DNA of 64,000 nt from CAYNRA01 sp046293395 (GTDB lineage Bacteria; Bacteroidota; Bacteroidia; Cytophagales; Spirosomataceae): contig JBKBOU010000002.1 of the NCBI GenBank assembly GCA_046293395.1, forward strand, positions 806,001-870,000. Direction: 5' to 3'. Each line of letters opens with the position of its first letter. Positions within the stretch are counted from its first letter, which is position 1. The notes beneath the pieces are model-generated. The model was not told where the DNA came from. It saw only the letters and a program-made list of their open reading frames with translations, and made no database searches. Positions 6,981-15,971 of this stretch are shown here, one piece after another. The position numbers and the translations under genes were made by a program.

Positions 6981-9446
6981 ATGTACGTCATTAAAAGAGA
7001 TGGCCGACGTGAGTCGGTAAAATTCGACAAAATTACAGCACGCATTGAGCGATTATGTTACGGACTAGACGCCGTTTTTGTGCAACCAATAGAAGTTGCC
7101 ATGAAAGTTGTTTCAGGTATTTACGACGGTGTGACCACCTCGGAGCTAGATAATCTAGCCGCAGAAACAGCTGCCTCGATGACGACCAAACACCCTGATT
7201 ATGCTATCTTGGCTGCTCGTATCGCCATTTCTAACTTGCATAAAAATACATTGAAATCGTTCTCTGGAACGATGAAAATGCTTTATCAATACACTGACCC
7301 AAAAACAGGTCAAAATGCAGCTCTTCTTTCGCCGGAAACCTACCGCGTCATCAAAGAAAATGCTGCACTTCTAGACTCAACAATTATTTACGACCGTGAC
7401 TATGGATACGATTATTTTGGGTACAAAACGCTCGAAAAATCCTATTTATTGAAACTCAATAACCGCATCGTCGAACGCCCCCAACACATGCTCATGCGTG
7501 TAGCCGTCGGGATTCACGGAGATGCCATTGAGCGCGTCATTGAAACCTACGAACTTTTGTCTGAACGTTGGTTTACACATGCAACTCCAACGTTATTCAA
7601 TGCAGGAACTCCCAAACCTCAGCTTTCTTCTTGTTTTTTATTAACCATGAAAGAAGATAGCATCGAAGGAATTTACGATACGTTGAAACAATGCGCCAAA
7701 ATTTCGCAGTCAGCGGGTGGCATTGGCTTGGCTATTCATAACATTCGGGCAACAGGCTCTTACATCAAAGGAACCAACGGAACGTCCAACGGCATTGTGC
7801 CAATGCTCCGCGTATTTAATGATACGGCTCGTTACGTAGATCAAGGAGGCGGAAAGCGCAAAGGCTCGTTCGCTATTTACATGGAACCTTGGCACGCCGA
7901 TGTCTTTGATTTCCTAGATTTGCGTAAAAATCACGGAAAAGAAGAACTTCGTGCCCGTGACTTATTTTATGCTATGTGGATTCCAGACTTGTTCATGAAA
8001 AGAGTCGAGGAAAACGGAACTTGGTCGCTGATGTGCCCGAACGAATGCCCTGGCTTGAGTGAATGCTACGGAGAGGAGTTCGAAAAACTCTATACTTCGT
8101 ATGAGCAAGAAGGCAAAGTACGTAAAACGATCAAAGCGCAAGATTTGTGGTTCGCTATCTTGGAATCTCAGGTTGAGACTGGCACGCCGTATATGTTGTA
8201 CAAGGATGCCGCAAACCTAAAATCCAACCAAAAGAATCTTGGAACGATTAAATCATCCAATCTTTGTACGGAAATCATGGAGTTTACTTCGCCAGACGAA
8301 GTAGCCGTTTGTAATTTGGCCTCTATCGCACTTCCTAAGTTTATCAAGCAAGACGAGCAGACACGCATCAGCACCTTCGACCATGAGACGTTGTATAAAG
8401 TAACCAAGGTAATTACACGTAATTTGAACAAAGTCATTGATGTTAATTACTACCCGGTTGAAGAAGCAGAGCGGAGCAACAAACGTCATCGTCCGATTGG
8501 TATCGGAATTCAAGGATTAGCAGATGCGTTTATGTTGCTGCGAATGCCTTTTGAGTCAGACGAAGCACGCCAATTGAACAGAGATATTTTCGAAACGATT
8601 TATTTCGCCGCCATGGAAACATCCATGGAACTTGCTATCGAAGAAGGCCCTTACGAGACCTGGAAAGGCTCTCCTATTTCACAAGGTATTTTCCAATTCG
8701 ATATGTGGGGCGTAACGCCAACTTCTGGTAGATGGAATTGGGAGAATCTGCGTACACAAGTCGTTCAAAACGGTGTGCGGAACTCTCTCCTACTTGCTCC
8801 AATGCCGACGGCCTCCACAAGTCAAATCTTGGGCAATAACGAATGTTTCGAGCCTTACACTTCCAATATTTATACTAGACGCGTATTATCTGGCGAATTT
8901 GTGGTTGTCAATAAACATCTACTCCACGATTTAGTGAAAATTGGTTTGTGGAATGAGCAAATGAAAAACGAACTGATTGCCGCCAACGGCTCTGTTCAAC
9001 ACATTGCGAGCATCCCACAGAACTTAAAAGACTTGTATAAAACAGCGTGGGAAATCAAGCAAAAAACGATTGTGGATATGGCAGCCGACCGTGGGGCATT
9101 CATTTGCCAGAGTCAGTCACTCAATATCTTCATGCAAGATCCGAACTTTGGTAAATTGACTTCCATGCACTTTTATGCTTGGAAAGCGGGTCTAAAAACG
9201 GGTATGTATTACCTCAGAACCAAAGCGGCTACGGATGCAGTGAAGTTTACGGTAGATAGAAAAGCATTGGCGGAAAAAACACCCGTGACAAGCACCGTAC
9301 AAGAAAAACCATTGGATTACGAAGCATACGCCAAAGAAAATGAAGCAAAATCAAAGGCAGCGGCGTCATTCAGTGCCAATACAAACTACGACGCAATTCA
9401 GTGTTCATTGGATGACCCTGAAGGTTGCGAAATGTGTGGTTCATAA
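6981..9446 (+). CDS. nrdA: Class I ribonucleotide reductase, large (alpha) subunit
   Basis: 821 residues. It reduces ribonucleoside diphosphates to deoxy forms using a radical supplied by the small subunit NrdB. The N-terminal ATP-cone (VIKRDGRRESVKFDKI, about residues 3-90) gives allosteric activity control. Active-site residues align with E. coli NrdA: Cys218 (SSCFLL), Asn427/Cys429/Glu431 (NLCTEI) and Cys444 (AVCNLAS), plus the tyrosine pair in KTGMYYLRT. The C-terminal shuttle cysteines are Cys816 and Cys819 (CEMCGS). No nrdB lies in the window, although the two are often adjacent. It is followed by its own terminator. Confidence 0.95.
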   Translation: MYVIKRDGRRESVKFDKITARIERLCYGLDAVFVQPIEVAMKVVSGIYDGVTTSELDNLAAETAASMTTKHPDYAILAARIAISNLHKNTLKSFSGTMKMLYQYTDPKTGQNAALLSPETYRVIKENAALLDSTIIYDRDYGYDYFGYKTLEKSYLLKLNNRIVERPQHMLMRVAVGIHGDAIERVIETYELLSERWFTHATPTLFNAGTPKPQLSSCFLLTMKEDSIEGIYDTLKQCAKISQSAGGIGLAIHNIRATGSYIKGTNGTSNGIVPMLRVFNDTARYVDQGGGKRKGSFAIYMEPWHADVFDFLDLRKNHGKEELRARDLFYAMWIPDLFMKRVEENGTWSLMCPNECPGLSECYGEEFEKLYTSYEQEGKVRKTIKAQDLWFAILESQVETGTPYMLYKDAANLKSNQKNLGTIKSSNLCTEIMEFTSPDEVAVCNLASIALPKFIKQDEQTRISTFDHETLYKVTKVITRNLNKVIDVNYYPVEEAERSNKRHRPIGIGIQGLADAFMLLRMPFESDEARQLNRDIFETIYFAAMETSMELAIEEGPYETWKGSPISQGIFQFDMWGVTPTSGRWNWENLRTQVVQNGVRNSLLLAPMPTASTSQILGNNECFEPYTSNIYTRRVLSGEFVVVNKHLLHDLVKIGLWNEQMKNELIAANGSVQHIASIPQNLKDLYKTAWEIKQKTIVDMAADRGAFICQSQSLNIFMQDPNFGKLTSMHFYAWKAGLKTGMYYLRTKAATDAVKFTVDRKALAEKTPVTSTVQEKPLDYEAYAKENEAKSKAAASFSANTNYDAIQCSLDDPEGCEMCGS

Positions 9447-9466
9447 TCTTTGAACACGCATTCCAT

Positions 9467-9504
9467 AAAAAGAGGAGATTTGCTCACGCAGACCTCCTCT
9501 TTTT
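9467..9504 (+). terminator. Terminator after nrdA
   Basis: An 11-bp stem (9467-9477 with 9494-9504) is built on AGAGGAG/CTCCTCT, flanked by an A-run and a T-run, with a 16-base loop. It ends the nrdA message. Confidence 0.8.
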
Positions 9505-9591
9505 ATATTCTATTGAGTTTGACATGACAAATCAGTAGAAAAACACTATTTTCCATCTATTTCATTTTCGTTCATCCTAAACAACCCTCCC

Positions 9592-9792
9592 ATGCAAAAT
9601 CTATTTATCTCTATCACAGGAAACCAGATTACAGCTATTTTTCTCTTATATCTGTTTTCTATATTATATGGAATTTATAGGTTGGTTGAACTCAAAACCT
9701 CGCGTATGAACAAAGTCATTCTTTTCATTACCTTGTTCGTCCCCCTCATTGGTGTTGGGTTATTACGCTTACGAAAGAATAAAAGTCACTAA
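9592..9792 (+). CDS. Small two-helix membrane protein, PLDc_N-like
   Basis: 66 residues with two hydrophobic helices (about 10-30 and 40-58) joined by a short basic loop and ending in a basic tail. The second helix carries the P-L-I-G pattern seen in the PLDc_N small membrane domain, which occurs alone in many bacteria with no known role. It sits alone between the nrdA terminator and recX, with which it is convergent (17 bases apart). The assignment is by pattern only. Confidence 0.55.
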   Translation: MQNLFISITGNQITAIFLLYLFSILYGIYRLVELKTSRMNKVILFITLFVPLIGVGLLRLRKNKSH

Positions 9793-9809
9793 AGCTTTTT
9801 TTGAACTGA

Positions 9810-10253
9810 TTATTTTCCCCAGACCTCTGTCCAGGCAGCTGAAATTAGGTCAGATTCGTATCCTTTGCCCGTAAGTGTCCGAAAAACACGTTGTTTTTCG
9901 GTTAAACTTGCCTCTTTACTTCTTTTTTCTACTTCCTTGACGAGCGTATCCCAGTAAAGGTCGGGGTCAATTTCAGACATGCCCGCTTGGATACAATAGG
10001 AAGAGAGTTTTCTTGCTTTGAGTTCGTAGAGAATCTTTCTTCTTCCCCATTTTTTCACTCTGAATTTACTTCCAGCAAAAATGCGGGCAAAGCGTTCTTC
10101 GTTGAGGTAATTTTCTGTGATTAAGAAAGCAATCATCTCTTCAGCTTCCTCTTCGTCGATATTCCAAGACGCTAATTTTTCGCGCACTTCCTGCTGCGTT
10201 CTATCTTGATAGACGCAAAAATTAGCAATACGAATTAGATTCTTCTTATCCAT
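9810..10253 (-). CDS. recX: RecX-family regulator of RecA
   Basis: 147 residues of three-helix repeats typical of RecX, which binds RecA filaments and limits recombination. Family motifs are visible: YQDRTQQEVREKL, then ENYLNEERFARIFA and SKFRVKKWGRRKI, and a final TGKGYES. The frame could begin two codons earlier at a GTG (10259). I chose the ATG at 10251-10253 because a TAAATTTG promoter-like sequence overlaps the GTG. It is not next to recA. Cytoplasmic. Confidence 0.85.
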   Translation of the reverse strand: MDKKNLIRIANFCVYQDRTQQEVREKLASWNIDEEEAEEMIAFLITENYLNEERFARIFAGSKFRVKKWGRRKILYELKARKLSSYCIQAGMSEIDPDLYWDTLVKEVEKRSKEASLTEKQRVFRTLTGKGYESDLISAAWTEVWGK

Positions 10254-10433
10254 AGCCACAAATTTAGGAGACAGACGAATAAAAATAGCCCCTTATGAAA
10301 AATAAAGACCATTTGTCCTTAACAAAAGACATAAAAATAAAATTTAAGATATATTTGAAAATCAATTAGATAAAGGCAAATTATCAGATTTATCTATTTT
10401 ATCATCGATACCATCGTTTAAAACCATACGCAC

Positions 10434-12197
10434 ATGATTCAATTTTTGAAGTACGTTCTCGCTACCCTAGTTGGGTTGTTCCTGTTTAGTGTCTTGAGTA
10501 TTTTTTTATTGGCAGGCATAGGAAGTGCCTTTTCTAGCTCAACAGAAGAAACCAGTGTAGCTGAAAACTCTGTTTTGAAAATAGATTTGAACCAAGTTGT
10601 TACCGAAAATGCAGCTGAAGAAGACCCATTTAGTGAGATTCTCTCAGACGGTCCAGGGAAAATCGGGTTAATAGACATAAAAGAAGCCCTTGCCAACGCA
10701 AAATTAGACCCAAACATCAAAGGAGTTTACCTCAAGATAGAATATCCGATGGCGGGTTTTGCAACCATTGAAGAAATTCGAAATGCATTGATTGACTTTA
10801 AGAAATCAAAGAAATTCGTTTACACTTACGGGGAAATCATGACGGAGCAAGCCATGTATTTGGCATCAGTGGCAGATAAAAGTTATATCAACCCAGCAGG
10901 TGGAGTGGAGTTCAATGGATTGGATGCCGAGTTGGTTTTCTTCAAAAAAATGTTTGACAAAGTTGGCATAAAGCCTGTTATTTTCCGAGTTGGTGAGTTT
11001 AAAAGTGCGGTAGAGCCTTTTATACGGACGGATATGAGTCCAGAAAACAAGGCACAAGTTCAGTCGTATTTAAACTCCATTGCCAATCACATGTACAAGG
11101 GAATTTCTGCGAGTAGAGGAGTCGAGATGGCGGAGTTGACAAAACTCCTAAACACAGCGGCAATCCAAAGTCCGCAGGATGCAGTAAAACATAAATTACT
11201 AACGCATGTTGGCTATTTTGATGAATTTGAGCAAGCGTTGAAAATCGCTTCTAAAACCAATAAGAAAGGAAAAGTAGCGTATGTTTCTTTGGATAAATAC
11301 AGAAATGCCAAAAAATACATTGAAAAAGGAAATCGGGAGCAACAAATCGCCGTCATTGTGAGTGAAGGAGAAATCACGAGCGGTGAAGTTGAGTCTGGTG
11401 GAATTGGGTCGGATAGTTTCATCAAAGAACTCATTCGGGCTAGAAATGACAAAAAAGTAAAAGCCATTGTCTTACGGATTAATTCACCAGGAGGAAGTGC
11501 CTTGGCGTCGGATGTCATGTGGAGAGAAATTGAACTAACCAAAAAAGAAAAGCCCGTCATTGCTTCTATGGGCGATGTAGCTGCATCGGGTGGCTATTAT
11601 ATGGCGATGGGTTGCGATACTATTGTGGCCCAACCGACGACCATCACAGGTTCCATCGGTATATTTGGGATGTTGTTCAATGTACAAGAATTAATGAATG
11701 ACAAAGTAGGAATTACGTTTGACGTCGTTAAAACACATACATTCGCAAATTCTCCTTCGTTGACGCGTGAGATGAGTGATGCTGAGAAAATGATGATTCA
11801 GAACTCGGTGAACCAAGGGTACGAAACCTTTACAACAAAAGCAGCGAAAGGCAGAAAGATGCCCGTTGACAAACTCAAGGCAATTGCGGGTGGCCGTGTT
11901 TGGACAGGAGAACAAGCGAAAAAGAATGGTTTGGTAGATGTATTAGGTGGCTTGGAAGATGCCGTTGCCATTGCAGCGAAGAAAGCCGGAATAAAAGGAA
12001 ATGACTACCGCGTACGTTATATGCCAACGCCTAAATCTGATTTTGAACAAATCATTTCAAAAATAAATGGTTCAGGTGAAGAGGCAGCCCTTCAGAATTA
12101 TTTTGGAGTTCTTGCCCCAATTGTAAAAGAAGTTCGCGCGATGGGAAAAGCGGAACAACTTCAAGCAAGATTACCGTATCATGTAATCATTCGTTGA
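10434..12197 (+). CDS. sppA: Signal peptide peptidase SppA, 67K type
   Basis: 587 residues, the tandem (67K) form of SppA. It has one N-terminal membrane anchor (about 5-30) and two ClpP-like halves facing the periplasm. The catalytic dyad is Lys190 (GEFKSAVEPF) in the first half and Ser385 (GDVAASGGYY) in the second, as in E. coli SppA. It cleaves leftover signal peptides and some membrane proteins. It is divergent from recX and ends at a strong terminator, which also marks the left border of the accessory island. Confidence 0.95.
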   Translation: MIQFLKYVLATLVGLFLFSVLSIFLLAGIGSAFSSSTEETSVAENSVLKIDLNQVVTENAAEEDPFSEILSDGPGKIGLIDIKEALANAKLDPNIKGVYLKIEYPMAGFATIEEIRNALIDFKKSKKFVYTYGEIMTEQAMYLASVADKSYINPAGGVEFNGLDAELVFFKKMFDKVGIKPVIFRVGEFKSAVEPFIRTDMSPENKAQVQSYLNSIANHMYKGISASRGVEMAELTKLLNTAAIQSPQDAVKHKLLTHVGYFDEFEQALKIASKTNKKGKVAYVSLDKYRNAKKYIEKGNREQQIAVIVSEGEITSGEVESGGIGSDSFIKELIRARNDKKVKAIVLRINSPGGSALASDVMWREIELTKKEKPVIASMGDVAASGGYYMAMGCDTIVAQPTTITGSIGIFGMLFNVQELMNDKVGITFDVVKTHTFANSPSLTREMSDAEKMMIQNSVNQGYETFTTKAAKGRKMPVDKLKAIAGGRVWTGEQAKKNGLVDVLGGLEDAVAIAAKKAGIKGNDYRVRYMPTPKSDFEQIISKINGSGEEAALQNYFGVLAPIVKEVRAMGKAEQLQARLPYHVIIR

Positions 12198-12210
12198 TTT
12201 CCATTTAAGC

Positions 12211-12252
12211 AAAAAACGCCCTTTCAAAAAGCAAAGTGAAAGGGCGTTTTTT
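12211..12252 (+). terminator. Terminator after sppA
   Basis: A 16-bp perfect stem (12211-12226 with 12237-12252) has the core ACGCCCTTTCA/TGAAAGGGCGT, a 10-base loop and a 6-T tail. This is the last element of the core genome before the island. Confidence 0.9.
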
Positions 12253-12331
12253 GTTGGAGAAATACCGAAAAAACCGTTTTTACTATCCAACATTTCAGAG
12301 GTGGAAAGGTGGTTTCCATTTTAGAACAAAC

Positions 12332-12474
12332 CATGATTTACCTAACCTAAACAGCAGGAATGCGGGACAGATATAAAGCTAATTCAGGAATTGGGCATAG
12401 TGACGTAAAGACCACCCAAAGAAATACACATGTGAAATAGAACATTGGAGGGGAGTTCATTTGATGACCTGAAA
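12332..12474 (+). pseudogene. Decayed C-terminal end of a tyrosine recombinase (integron-integrase/Xer-like)
   Basis: No open frame survives, but pieces in three frames line up in order with the end of a tyrosine recombinase. They are HDL at 12332-12340, ECGTDIKLIQELG at 12358-12396, GHSDVKTTQRNTHVK at 12393-12437, and SSFDDLK at 12454-12474. These correspond to box II (HxLRH...GTDIRxIQELLGH...TTxxYTHV) and to the SPxDxL tail. The catalytic tyrosine is replaced by Asn (an AAT codon in NTHV), and RHSFATHLL is deleted. The GG-...-S-x-DxL tail recalls integron integrases, but generic Xer-type enzymes are also possible. It is dead and marks the left end of the island. Confidence 0.7.
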
Positions 12475-12679
12475 ACCAAAAACAGCACTAAAAAAGCACC
12501 ATACGAAATGGCAAAAGTCCAAAAAGATACAAAAGTTATTACTATTTTATGTATGTTTATGGATTGGCAAGTGTAACAGACGACACAACAACCATTAAAC
12601 TGACAGAAAATTATCGAAACGACAGGACAACAAATAAACTTAACAGCGGAATTTTAACGACCTAAGAATTTAAACATAT
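12475..12679. other. Non-coding stretch between recombinase remnant and helicase gene
   Basis: About 200 bases with stops in all plus-strand frames. A weak -7-like TATGTTTA lies near 12550. I see no clear promoter, so expression of the following operon is unexplained by the sequence. Confidence 0.4.
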
Positions 12680-15600
12680 ATGTCAACAAAGTTTTTTACT
12701 AATAGCGAAGAGAACACCTTAATCAACAAGTTTGAAGGGGTTTTTACATACAATCCCAATATTCAATACTTTGACGCATTAGTAGGTTACTTTCGGGCAT
12801 CTGGCTATTTCCGCATCAGACCGTTTTTGGACAAAGTGCCACACATCAGAATTTTGGTAGGCATCAACATTGACAGGATGCTTGCAGATGCACAAAAGGA
12901 AGGACTTGAATTTTTTAAAAATCACGAAAAGACAAAAGAAGATTTCATCAAGAAAATTCAGGAAGACATTGAAAAAGCCAACTACGACAAAGATACCGAA
13001 AAAGGAATTTTGCAGTTCATTGACGACTTGATTGAAAAGAAAATTCTAATCAAAGCTCATCCCGAAAAAAAGATTCACGCTAAAGTTTACATTTTAAGAC
13101 CTGAACCGTTTAATTCAAACACTCCTGCTATTGCAATTACAGGTTCATCAAACTTAACAGATGCTGGTCTTGGTGGCGGGAATTTTTATAATTATGAGTT
13201 TAATGTTCAACTGAATGATTATGATGAGGTAAAATTTGCAACAGACGAATTTGAAAAACTTTGGGCTGAATCGGTGGACATTTTGCCTGTTGATATTCAA
13301 AACATCAAAAAGGAAACTTATCTAAATGAAGAAATAACACCTTTTGAACTTTACATCAAACTGCTTACGGAATACTTTGGTAAAAACATAGACTACGACC
13401 CTGATTCAATGGGCGACTTGCCTCAAAACTTCAAAAAGCTTTCTTATCAAGTTGACGCAGTAAACGAAGGTTTCAATATGCTTTTAAAACACAACGGCTT
13501 TTTATTGGCTGACGTTGTGGGTTTAGGAAAAACCGTAATTGCTGCTATGGTGGCAAAGAAGTTTTTAATGCAAAACGGTAGAGACAACACCAAAATATTA
13601 ATCGTCTATCCGCCAGCAGTTGAGAAGAACTGGAAAAATACGTTCAAAGATTTTCAACTTGACAAATACACCAAGTTCATTACCAACGGAAGTCTTGAAA
13701 AGATTCTTGAAGGACATCAGGATTATTGGAACAAAGAAGATTACGACTTAATCATTGTGGACGAAGCTCACAAGTTCCGTAATTACCTGACTGGTGCATT
13801 TCAAAACTTACAGTTGATTTGTAAAAGCCCGAGAGTAAACAAAGGATTGATTGAAGGTTTACAGAAGAAAGTAATTTTAGTTTCGGCAACGCCATTGAAC
13901 AACAGACCTGACGACATTTTTTATCAGATTCAAATGTTTCAAGATGCAAGACAATCAACTTTGCCAATTACCAACCTGACTTCATTTTTTGCTCCTTTGA
14001 TGGAGCAATACAAAACGCTAAAGCGTTTTGACGAATTAGATGTAAACAAGCTAAGAACCATTTACGGTAAAATTCGCAAGAATGTAATTGAACCCATTAC
14101 AATTCGTAGAACACGAACCGACCTTGAAAATATTCCTGAATACAAAATTGACTTAGACGAACAAGGCATTAAGTTTCCAAAAGTTGACCCACCTAAAAAA
14201 GTGGAATATCTGATGGACGAAAAGTTAAATGAGCTTTTTCATAAAACTGTTTCATACCTGACTGATAAGGACAGTAATGATGAATTGATATACATAAAAT
14301 ACAAAAGGTATCAAGCAATTTCAGGCTTAAACAAGGAAGTGCAAGACAAGTATTATGAAAATGCCGAAACTGTTTCTAAATCGTTGGCATTTATAATGAA
14401 AACTCAATTGATAAAACGATTGGAAAGTAGTTTTTATGCATTTAAAAATTCTTTAAGTAATTTTCAAGTTGCAACCGATAGAATGATTGCTATGTTTGAA
14501 AACAACAAAGTGTTTATTGCTCCCGACACCAATGTAAATAAGCTATTGGACAAAGGTTGGAGCGAAGAAGATATTGAAAAAGAAATTGAACGATTAAGCG
14601 AAGAAAACCCAAAGAACCAAATATTTGAAAGTACCGATTTTAAAGAAGACTTTTTACCATTTCTAAAAAAAGATTTAGAATACCTAAATGAACTTGTTAA
14701 TGGTTGGAAGGAAATTGATTACGACCCCAAACTAGATGAATTCATTGCTCAACTTTCAAAGCAATTCCTGAACAAAAAAACAAATGTAGAAGGCAAACTG
14801 GTCATCTTCTCCGAATCTAAAGATACCGTTGATTATTTGGCTAAAGCTCTGGAAGATGCAGGAAGAAAAGATGTGTTAGTTATTTCGGCTGCCAACAGAA
14901 AACAGATGTATGACACCATAGTAACCAACTTTGATGCAAACTGGGCTGCTGACAAGCAAGTGAATGAATACAACATCATCATTACCACGGAAGTATTGGC
15001 AGAAGGTGTGAACTTGCACCGTTCCAACGTAATTATTCACTACGACACACCTTGGAACTCCACCAAACTAATGCAAAGGATTGGGCGTGTAAATCGTATC
15101 GGAACAAAAGCAAGTGCCATATACAACTATGTTTTTTATCCTTCGGCTCAAGGCGATTCGCAAATACGATTGAACAAAACCGCCTTTATGAAAATTCAGG
15201 CATTCCACACCGCATTTGGCGAAGACAATCAAGTTTTTTCAACCGAAGAAATTTTAGATGAAGTAAAACTCTTTAGTGGGACATACAAAGAGGAAGAAGA
15301 TGAACGATTGAAGTTTTTATACTTCTTACGCCATTTCAAAAAAGCAAACCGAGCTTGGTTCGACAAAATCAAAAAACTACCATTAAAATCAAGAGCAGGA
15401 AGAAGTGCAATCGACATAAAGAAACCTGAACTACAAAACGGCACAGCCGCATTTTTAAAAACCGACAAAAAGTTTGAATTCTATTGGGTGGACAGTAACA
15501 ACCTACCCAAAGAGATTACACCGATTGAAGCATTCAAACTATTTGAAGCCGACCAAAAAGAAAAAAATGCTCCGTTAATTGAAACACACCACGAACACGT

Positions 15601-15970
15601 AAAAAAAGCATTGGAGCATTTTGAAACGCTGGAATATAAAATTGCACAATCGCAAACCGACCCCGAAGCATTGGGCGGTGTGGCACAACGAGCAAAAAAA
15701 TTCTTGTCTGACTTGGTAAAATATCCGCAAGTAACCGAAAAGCAAAAGGAGAACATTCAAAAAATTGTGGTGCTTATTGATATTGGTAAATACACCAATT
15801 TGCCAACCGACATTGACCGCTTGCAAAAGAAAAAAGCAAACCTGAATATTGCTTTAGCCGAAATAGATAAAATTGCAGCACAATACAATGTTGATTTGAG
15901 TGATGCTCAAAAAGGCAAAAAAGGCAAAGTAGAAAAACCTGTTTTAATCATTTCAGAATCCTTTCAATAA
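12680..15970 (+). CDS. PLD-nuclease/SNF2-type helicase fusion, putative anti-phage restriction component
   Basis: 1096 residues. The N-terminal phospholipase-D-like domain (1-210) has the HxK motif HAKVYIL (133-139) and GSSNLTDAG (155-163). A two-lobed superfamily 2 helicase of SNF2 type follows: motif Q near Gln257, Walker A GLGKT (281-285), DEAH (361-364), SAT (402-404), motif V TTEVLAEGVNLHR and motif VI QRIGRVNRIG near residue 800. The C-terminal 250 residues are a helical, Lys-rich extension. Such proteins probably translocate on DNA and cut or license cutting. It is followed 1 base later by a YhcG-type nuclease, then by an adenine methylase, so it reads as the motor of a restriction-like operon. 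It resembles DISARM parts but is not that system. Confidence 0.8.
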   Translation: MSTKFFTNSEENTLINKFEGVFTYNPNIQYFDALVGYFRASGYFRIRPFLDKVPHIRILVGINIDRMLADAQKEGLEFFKNHEKTKEDFIKKIQEDIEKANYDKDTEKGILQFIDDLIEKKILIKAHPEKKIHAKVYILRPEPFNSNTPAIAITGSSNLTDAGLGGGNFYNYEFNVQLNDYDEVKFATDEFEKLWAESVDILPVDIQNIKKETYLNEEITPFELYIKLLTEYFGKNIDYDPDSMGDLPQNFKKLSYQVDAVNEGFNMLLKHNGFLLADVVGLGKTVIAAMVAKKFLMQNGRDNTKILIVYPPAVEKNWKNTFKDFQLDKYTKFITNGSLEKILEGHQDYWNKEDYDLIIVDEAHKFRNYLTGAFQNLQLICKSPRVNKGLIEGLQKKVILVSATPLNNRPDDIFYQIQMFQDARQSTLPITNLTSFFAPLMEQYKTLKRFDELDVNKLRTIYGKIRKNVIEPITIRRTRTDLENIPEYKIDLDEQGIKFPKVDPPKKVEYLMDEKLNELFHKTVSYLTDKDSNDELIYIKYKRYQAISGLNKEVQDKYYENAETVSKSLAFIMKTQLIKRLESSFYAFKNSLSNFQVATDRMIAMFENNKVFIAPDTNVNKLLDKGWSEEDIEKEIERLSEENPKNQIFESTDFKEDFLPFLKKDLEYLNELVNGWKEIDYDPKLDEFIAQLSKQFLNKKTNVEGKLVIFSESKDTVDYLAKALEDAGRKDVLVISAANRKQMYDTIVTNFDANWAADKQVNEYNIIITTEVLAEGVNLHRSNVIIHYDTPWNSTKLMQRIGRVNRIGTKASAIYNYVFYPSAQGDSQIRLNKTAFMKIQAFHTAFGEDNQVFSTEEILDEVKLFSGTYKEEEDERLKFLYFLRHFKKANRAWFDKIKKLPLKSRAGRSAIDIKKPELQNGTAAFLKTDKKFEFYWVDSNNLPKEITPIEAFKLFEADQKEKNAPLIETHHEHVKKALEHFETLEYKIAQSQTDPEALGGVAQRAKKFLSDLVKYPQVTEKQKENIQKIVVLIDIGKYTNLPTDIDRLQKKKANLNIALAEIDKIAAQYNVDLSDAQKGKKGKVEKPVLIISESFQ

Positions 15971-15971
15971 G

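Noticed and set aside
10254..10259. GTG start of recX two codons upstream of the ATG
   Set aside because: A -7-like TAAATTTG (minus strand 10266-10259) overlaps it, so transcription would begin after the GTG. The ATG at 10253 was kept.
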